Source: Leminorella richardii (GTDB taxonomy: Bacteria > Pseudomonadota > Gammaproteobacteria > Enterobacterales > Enterobacteriaceae). Taken from it: a stretch of DNA of 64,000 nucleotides. The translations under genes were made by a program, and so were the position numbers. Shown in pieces: positions 59,183 through 64,000 of this stretch. The stretch spans positions 985,501 through 1,049,500 of the forward strand of contig NZ_LS483470.1 of the NCBI RefSeq assembly GCF_900478135.1, written 5' to 3'. The notes under the pieces are model-generated. The model was not told where the DNA came from. It ran no database searches and saw only the letters and a list, made by a program, of their open reading frames with translations. Position 1 is the stretch's first letter; the number at the start of each line of letters is the position of its first letter.

Positions 59183-60373
59183 TTACATCCTCATGCGCAT
59201 GCGGGCCGGTGATGAGCCGGGCGCTCCACTGCCTTCGCTAACGATGACGCTGTCTCCTTCTACCAGACCAGAAAGGACTTGGACATTCACATTATTGTTG
59301 ATGCCTACAGTGATTTTCTTTTCTACCACGCTGCCAGAGGCATCGACAACGCGCACAGTGGCGTTACCCTGAGGATCGAGGTTGTCTACTGCTGTGGCGG
59401 GAACGATCAGAGCGTCTTTGGCCTGAGCGAGCACGATGTAAACCTGTGCAGTCATCGAGATACGCAGCTTGCCGTCGGGGTTTTCAACGTCGAACAGGCC
59501 GTTGTAGTAGATAGCCGTAGTGGTCGATGTTGAAGAGTTGGAGGTTGTAGTGGTGTCGTTGTTGATAGAATCAGGCGCAGGCTCGATAGCGCGAAGCTTA
59601 GCGGTGTAGTGCTTGCCTGGCTCACCGAGGATAGTGAAGTATACCGGCATGCCGACGCTGACTTTTGGTACGTCGGCTTCGGAAATCTGTGCCTCGATGG
59701 TCATGGTGTCTAACTGAGCGACTTTAAGGATCGTTGGCGCACTCTGAACGGCGTTAACGGTTTGACCTTCTTCCACCGGAATGGCAACGACAACGCCGTC
59801 AATGGGTGACGTAATTTTGGTATAGCCGAGGTTCAGCTGAGCAGTGTCTACAGCGATATTTGCCTGAACGATTTGCGCATCCAGCGATTCGATTTCCGCC
59901 TTGGTGGCATCCAGCTGGGCTTTTGCGCTGTCGTAGTCAGCCTGAATGCCAACGCCGCGCGCGAGGATTTTACGCTGGCGCTCGAAGGCCAACTGGTTGT
60001 TTCTTAACGTAGCCTGCTTGGCCTGACGCTGGGCTTGGGCGCTTTTCAGCCCGGCTTGTGCATTTTGCAGATCGTTTTTTTGCGGCAGATCGTCGATTTC
60101 TGCCAGCGCCTGTCCTTTTGTCACCTTATCGCCAAGCTCAACGTGTAGCGCTTTAATCTGGCCGGAGACCTGAGCACCGACGTTAACCTGCTTAAGGGCC
60201 TTGATAGAGCCGTCAGCCAGAACGTTTTGTTCTATATCCGCTTTAACGACCGGAGACGTGATGTAGGCGGGCTTAACGTCTTCAGAAAAAAGGAAATGTT
60301 TGATTAATCCGCCAACTGCGGCGATGCACAGAATAATCAATGCGATGCGGAATTTTTTATTGGCTAATTGCAT
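59183..60373 (-). CDS. macA: Membrane fusion protein MacA
   Basis: 396 residues (E. coli 371). N-terminal membrane anchor (RIALIILCIAAVGGLIKHFLF), lipoyl halves around VGAQVSGQIKALHVELGDKV and ITSPIDGVVVAIPVEEGQTV, a long coiled-coil hairpin (LQNAQAGLKSAQAQRQAKQA...) and beta domains. A Thr/Ser-rich insertion (NNDTTTTSNSSTSTTTA) near 275 and a Gly-Ser-Arg-Met tail make it longer than usual. Bridges MacB to TolC. Confidence 0.95.
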   Translation of the reverse strand: MQLANKKFRIALIILCIAAVGGLIKHFLFSEDVKPAYITSPVVKADIEQNVLADGSIKALKQVNVGAQVSGQIKALHVELGDKVTKGQALAEIDDLPQKNDLQNAQAGLKSAQAQRQAKQATLRNNQLAFERQRKILARGVGIQADYDSAKAQLDATKAEIESLDAQIVQANIAVDTAQLNLGYTKITSPIDGVVVAIPVEEGQTVNAVQSAPTILKVAQLDTMTIEAQISEADVPKVSVGMPVYFTILGEPGKHYTAKLRAIEPAPDSINNDTTTTSNSSTSTTTAIYYNGLFDVENPDGKLRISMTAQVYIVLAQAKDALIVPATAVDNLDPQGNATVRVVDASGSVVEKKITVGINNNVNVQVLSGLVEGDSVIVSEGSGAPGSSPARMRMRM

Positions 60374-60476
60374 AAAAGAGGCTGCCTTAACGCCGTGAAT
60401 AAAATGTCTAAATACTCCGCAAAAGCGGACTTATTAAGAATACAGGTCAATGTACAATGAGTTTATCCGCATTAGG

Positions 60477-60514
60477 GTAAGGGCGGCATAAATAAAATGT
60501 AAGGTTTAGGTAAA
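60477..60514. promoter_or_regulatory. Helically phased GTAAG/GTAAA repeats
   Basis: GTAAG at 60477 and 60499 and GTAAA at 60510: spacings of 22 and 11 bp. OmpR-family regulators such as CpxR (GTAAA-N5-GTAAA) bind such direct repeats. The site sits between macA and the response regulator gene, so it may control both. Confidence 0.4.
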
Positions 60515-60588
60515 AGTAGCTGCATCTGAGAGAGTAACGGGCAAAATGATATTCAGTGAAAATAATTGGAATGAATCAGGAGATCGAC

Positions 60589-61265
60589 ATGCAGATTCTG
60601 TTGGTTGACGACGACGTGGAACTGGGCAGTATGCTCAAAGAGTATCTGACAGCAGAAGGCTTTTCGGCGACGGTTGCGCTAACCGGTCAGGGCGGCATTG
60701 ACGGCGCGCTGTCAGGGCGATACGGCGCCATGATTTTGGATATCATGCTGCCTGACATGAGCGGTATCGACGTGCTGAATAAAGTGCGTAAACAGAGTCG
60801 GATGCCAATTATTATGCTGACTGCGAAGGGCGACAATATCGATCGAGTGATTGGGCTGGAGATGGGCGCTGATGACTATGTGCCAAAGCCCTGCTATCCA
60901 AGAGAGCTGGTTGCACGACTGCGTGCTGTTCTTCGCCGCTTTGAGGAACACATTGAACCGCAGAGCGGGGCGATTGTGAAACTGGGCGGCCTGTCCCTTG
61001 ACTCCTCTCAGCGCATCAGCGCATGGCAGGGAACGCCTTTTGAGCTAACCGCCTCTGAATTTAATTTGCTGATGCTGCTTGTGAGGGAGAAAGATCGCGT
61101 AGTGTCAAAAGACGAGCTGTCTGAGGTGGGCTAGGGCGCCCGCGTGAAGCCTACGACCGCAGCGTCGACGTTCATATCAGCAACATTCGTCAAAAACTTA
61201 GTCAGGTAGCCGGTGACACGCTTTCAATTGAGACCGTTCGCAGTATTGGCTATCGCATCCGGTAA
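60589..61265 (+). pseudogene. CpxR-like OmpR-family response regulator, one frameshift
   Basis: ATG 60589 follows AGGAG by 6 bp. Receiver domain with acidic pocket LVDDD, phospho-Asp in MILDIMLPDMSG, switch residues MLTAKG and VPKPC. The winged-helix domain begins ELTASEFNLLMLL but the frame stops at TAG just after ELSEVG. One extra G in the GGG at 61128-61130 restores LGRPREAYDRSVDVHISNIRQKL and TVRSIGYRIR to TAA 61263-61265, giving 225 residues. If the break is real the protein lacks most of its DNA-binding wing. Gene lies 5 bp before its kinase. Confidence 0.88.
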
Positions 61266-61270
61266 CCCCT

Positions 61271-62605
61271 ATGCGTAGAAGCCTGTTTTGGAAGATTCTG
61301 GTTGGTTTCTGGATAACGTTTATCGTGATTACCCAGGCCGTTTGGCTGGTGTTTTACTATTATGCTAGCCAAAAGGAGCCGTTTGAAAACCGCATCGCTA
61401 ACCGCATAGTGTCGCTACAGTTTACGTCGGCGGTTTCGGTCCTGGAGACGGAGGGTCTTGACGGGCTTAACCGTATGACCAGCGGTTGGCCGGCTGTTGA
61501 CCAGCGGCATATCGCCATTATTCCTCTTAAAGTGCCGTTAACGCAAAGGGCGGGGCCGATGTCGATGATCCCGCTAACTGACGATGTTCGTTTAGAACAC
61601 GTGAAGGGGGGAGACGGGCGCTATTACCTGCTCAAGTATGACGTTGAGGCTCTGCGTAAAGAGTACCGACCTAACCGTTCTGGGAGAGTGCTGATTTTCA
61701 ATATGCCGACACCGCTGCTGGTTTTGGGCGGTATTGGCGGGTTCTTATTTAGTGCGCTGCTGGCCTGGAACCTGACTCGGCCTATGCGGCAAATGCGTTC
61801 AGGGTTCGATCGCGTGGCGCAGGGCGATCTCGACGTTCGACTCTATCCGGTGATGAAAAATCGTCGCGACGAGCTGGGGGACATGGCCCGTGACTTTGAC
61901 TCAATGGTTGAGCGACTGAAGCTGCTGGTTGGTGCCAGAGAGGCGCTGCTGCACGATGTGTCTCACGAGCTTCGCACGCCTCTTGCCCGCCTCCAGTTGG
62001 CTATCGGGTTAGCAAGGCAGAATCCGCAAAACGTGGAAAATGAGCTTAAGCGCATTGAGTTGGAGTCCGAACGGCTGGATAAAATGATCGGTGAACTGTT
62101 GACGCTTTCACGTACCGACGCGGCGGGCATTTCCGATGAAGAATACTTTGACCTGTACGGGCTGCTTGAAGCGGTGGTAAGTGATGTGACTTATGAGGCA
62201 CAGGTGCCCGGCGTCGATATTGTTCTGCATGCGAACCCTCAGGCGCAGGAAATGTCCACAGTGAAGGGAAACTCTGAGCTGATGCGACGAGCGGTAGAAA
62301 ATATCATTCGTAACGCGCTGCGCTTTTCTAAACAGGGCCAGAAAATAGAGGTGGAGCTCTTCTATGAAGAAGGGGAGCTGCTGATTCAGGTTAACGATCG
62401 GGGCCCGGGCGTAGATGAGGACAAACTGTCGAGCATCTTTGACCCCTTTGTGCGGGTGAAGTCAGCGTCGTCAGGAAAGGGCTATGGTTTAGGGCTGGCG
62501 ATTGCTCGCAAGGTGGTTAATGCACACGGCGGCGCGATTGAGGCTAAGAATCGGCAACCTCACGGCCTGTCTATCGGTATTCGGCTTCCTGCGTGGCAGG
62601 GGTGA
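61271..62605 (+). CDS. CpxA-like sensor histidine kinase
   Basis: 444 residues. Two membrane segments (about 10-30 and 148-166), a periplasmic sensor of about 115 residues, HAMP, then HisKA (LLHDVSHELRTPLARLQLAIGLARQ) and HATPase motifs (ENIIRNALRFS, DRGPGVDEDKLSSIFDPFVR, GYGLGLAIARKVV). The kinase core is close to CpxA; the sensor part is not recognised. Pairs with the preceding regulator and, by position, probably controls macAB or envelope stress genes. Confidence 0.9.
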   Translation: MRRSLFWKILVGFWITFIVITQAVWLVFYYYASQKEPFENRIANRIVSLQFTSAVSVLETEGLDGLNRMTSGWPAVDQRHIAIIPLKVPLTQRAGPMSMIPLTDDVRLEHVKGGDGRYYLLKYDVEALRKEYRPNRSGRVLIFNMPTPLLVLGGIGGFLFSALLAWNLTRPMRQMRSGFDRVAQGDLDVRLYPVMKNRRDELGDMARDFDSMVERLKLLVGAREALLHDVSHELRTPLARLQLAIGLARQNPQNVENELKRIELESERLDKMIGELLTLSRTDAAGISDEEYFDLYGLLEAVVSDVTYEAQVPGVDIVLHANPQAQEMSTVKGNSELMRRAVENIIRNALRFSKQGQKIEVELFYEEGELLIQVNDRGPGVDEDKLSSIFDPFVRVKSASSGKGYGLGLAIARKVVNAHGGAIEAKNRQPHGLSIGIRLPAWQG

Positions 62606-62629
62606 TTGCTGAATAGTGAGTCTATAAAA

Positions 62630-62663
62630 AAGCAAAAGCGGCGCAGGAGCGCCGCTTTTGCTT
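62630..62663. terminator. Bidirectional terminator between kinase gene and crr
   Basis: AAGCAAAAGCGGCG/CGCCGCTTTTGCTT perfect 14-bp stem, 6-nt loop, A-rich on the left. Confidence 0.85.
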
Positions 62664-62679
62664 AGTATGATTCTGTTGA

Positions 62680-63189
62680 TTACTTCTTAACGCGAATAAC
62701 AGGTGTTTCACCTACAACAACGCTTCCACTGAGCTTAGTCAGCTCTTTGATTTCATCCATATTGGAAATTACAACCGGCGTCAGGGTTGATTTAGCCTTC
62801 TCTTCAAGAAGAGCCAGATCGAACTCAATAATAGGTTCGCCTTTTTTAACGTGCTGGCCTTCTTCAGCCAGACGCTTGAATCCTTCGCCCTTCAGCTCAA
62901 CGGTATCAATACCAAAGTGAACGAACAGCTCAATGCCGCTGTCGGATTCGATAGAAAATGCGTGGTTGGTTTCAAAGATTTTACCAATGGTGCCGTCTAC
63001 CGGAGCAACCATCTTGTCGCCGGTAGGCTTGATGGCAATGCCATCGCCGACGATTTTTTCCGCGAAGACAACGTCTGGCACGTCCTCAATATTGACGATA
63101 TCACCGGACAGTGGCGCAACAATTTCAATGCTGCCGGCGTCTTTCTTATCATCAGAAACAAGCTGTTTCAGTTTATCGAACAGACCCAT
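62680..63189 (-). CDS. crr: Glucose-specific PTS enzyme IIA component
   Basis: 169 residues, the E. coli length. MGLFDKLKQLVSDDKK amphipathic start; active-site His in ELFVHFGIDTVELKGEGF and the partner His in ETNHAFSIES; C-terminal TPVVISNMDEIKELTKLSGSVVVGETPVIRVKK. Phosphorylated by HPr, it drives glucose uptake and regulates adenylate cyclase and inducer exclusion. GAGGAG lies about 7 bp before the ATG. Confidence 0.98.
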   Translation of the reverse strand: MGLFDKLKQLVSDDKKDAGSIEIVAPLSGDIVNIEDVPDVVFAEKIVGDGIAIKPTGDKMVAPVDGTIGKIFETNHAFSIESDSGIELFVHFGIDTVELKGEGFKRLAEEGQHVKKGEPIIEFDLALLEEKAKSTLTPVVISNMDEIKELTKLSGSVVVGETPVIRVKK

Positions 63190-63384
63190 GATTTTCTCCT
63201 CAGAAATAATATTTTTAACGGCCCTGCACCCATCTTATAACGCCATTTTACATGTTATTTTGGGCCAGAGTAGTGTTCATATTGCCAGCAGGTAAGGTTT
63301 CCCGCTGGCTCTGTGACACTTCTCGGGCCCAAATTGACCGCGCTATGCAGCGGTACTGTGGGTTGCCTTAGTTATAATAATAAC

Positions 63385-64000
63385 TTAGCAGAGCGTTTTT
63401 TCTTCGATAAATTTATTCACCACCTCCAACACCTCCTGTGCGGTCGGCTGGGCCAGTGCATTTTCTGCCAGCGTTTTGACATCAGAGTAGTTAGCGTTGC
63501 GAATGATTTTCTTAATTCGCGGAATCGAAATGGCGCTCATGCTGAACTCATCCAGACCCATGCCGAGCAGCAGCAGCGTTGCTCGCTCGTCACCGGCAAG
63601 CTCTCCACACATGCCAGTCCATTTCCCTTCTTTGTGGGAAGCGTCAATCACTTGCTTGATTAACGACAGAACCGATGGAGAAAGCGGATTATACAGATGA
63701 GAGATCAGCTCGTTACCGCGGTCAACGGCCAGAGTATACTGGGTTAGGTCGTTTGTACCAATACTGAAGAAATCGACTTCTTTTGCCAGATGGTGGGCAA
63801 TCGTTGCAGCAGCAGGGGTTTCTACCATCACGCCCACTTCGACGGTTTCATCAAAGGCAATGCTTTCGTCGCGCAGCTGCTGTTTCAGCATTTCTAGTTC
63901 GGCCTTCAATAGACGAACTTCTTCGACGGAAATAATCATTGGGAACATGATGCGCAGTTTGCCAAAGGCTGACGCTCTGAGTACAGCGCGCAGCTGCGCG
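63385..64000 (-). CDS. ptsI: PTS enzyme I, 3' part only
   Basis: C-terminal 204 residues; the gene continues beyond the window. Reads QLRAVLRASAFGKLRIMFPMI, VGVMVETPAAATIAHHLAKEVDFFSIGTNDLTQYTLAVDRGN and the catalytic Cys region GKWTGMCGELAGDERATLLLLGMGLDEFSMSAISIPRIK, all matching E. coli PtsI. It phosphorylates HPr from PEP. The gap to crr is 195 bp, wider than the roughly 40 bp in E. coli. Confidence 0.97.
   Translation of the reverse strand, partial: AQLRAVLRASAFGKLRIMFPMIISVEEVRLLKAELEMLKQQLRDESIAFDETVEVGVMVETPAAATIAHHLAKEVDFFSIGTNDLTQYTLAVDRGNELISHLYNPLSPSVLSLIKQVIDASHKEGKWTGMCGELAGDERATLLLLGMGLDEFSMSAISIPRIKKIIRNANYSDVKTLAENALAQPTAQEVLEVVNKFIEEKTLC

Noticed and set aside
1..64000. CRISPR arrays, prophage, insertion sequences, tRNA or rRNA genes
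   Set aside because: I saw no spaced repeats, transposase or phage structural genes, or cloverleaf/rRNA-like sequence in the window.

Overview
This window is chromosomal DNA of an enterobacterium (order Enterobacterales). The gene content and order follow the E. coli purMN-upp-uraA-hda, perM-bepA, bcp-gcvR-dapA-bamC-purC-ypfJ, tmcA-dapE and cysPUWAM-crr-ptsI neighbourhoods closely. There are also many insertions and breaks, and a palindromic repeat of the kind common in Yersinia and Serratia. Base composition looks moderate, slightly above 50% GC by eye. A member of the Yersiniaceae or Budviciaceae (for example Leminorella-like) is my guess, at low confidence.

Layout. 1-4.4 kb: a catabolic-looking module of a DASS transporter (cut by the window edge), a COG3964 metal-dependent deacylase and a PrpR-type sigma-54 activator. 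4.4-6.5 kb: pheA with its pheL attenuator, then raiA. 6.5-7.9 kb: an AT-rich accessory patch with one secreted orphan protein. 7.9-9.6 kb: thiMD under a TPP riboswitch. 9.7-13.9 kb: epd, small orphan genes, a TetR regulator overlapping a propeller-like protein gene, and speG. 14-20 kb: purMN, upp, an exported endonuclease/phosphatase-fold protein, uraA and hda. 20-23.4 kb: an inserted pair of DKNYY-repeat paralogues and a broken lipoprotein gene. 23.4-36.2 kb: yfgD, bepA, perM, bcp, gcvR, dapA, bamC, purC, ypfJ, a DUF441 protein, tmcA, and a yjhX plus methyltransferase pair with an unusual leader. 36.2-38.6 kb: ypfN, a VanY-like peptidase, dapE and yffB. 38.8-47.8 kb: narP, narQ and napFDAGHBC, a self-contained periplasmic nitrate reduction and nitrate-sensing block. 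47.8-51.4 kb: yaiI, a secreted orphan, ypeA, yfeY and yfeX. 51.7-56.5 kb: cysPUWAM for sulfate/thiosulfate uptake and cysteine synthesis. 56.5-62.6 kb: an stbDE-type toxin-antitoxin pair, macAB and a CpxR/CpxA-like two-component system. 62.7-64 kb: crr and the 3' part of ptsI.

Regulatory features readable in the sequence include the pheL attenuator with terminator and antiterminator arms, a TPP riboswitch, PurR-like boxes at purM and just after purC, tandem palindromic operators before stbD, an FNR-like box before napF, and many intrinsic terminators.

Three normally intact genes (perM, dapA and the CpxR-like regulator) read with single-base frame breaks. Every one can be repaired by restoring one base to a short mononucleotide run or doublet. 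dapA alone has three, yet it restores to exactly 292 codons. I read these mainly as sequence errors, not gene decay. The small lipoprotein at 23.1 kb has a break of the opposite sign and may be a true pseudogene.

I found no CRISPR array, prophage, intact insertion sequence, tRNA or rRNA. The best candidates for something not yet described are the yjhX-methyltransferase unit with its structured, peptide-bearing leader, the DKNYY paralogue island, and the TetR/propeller pair.
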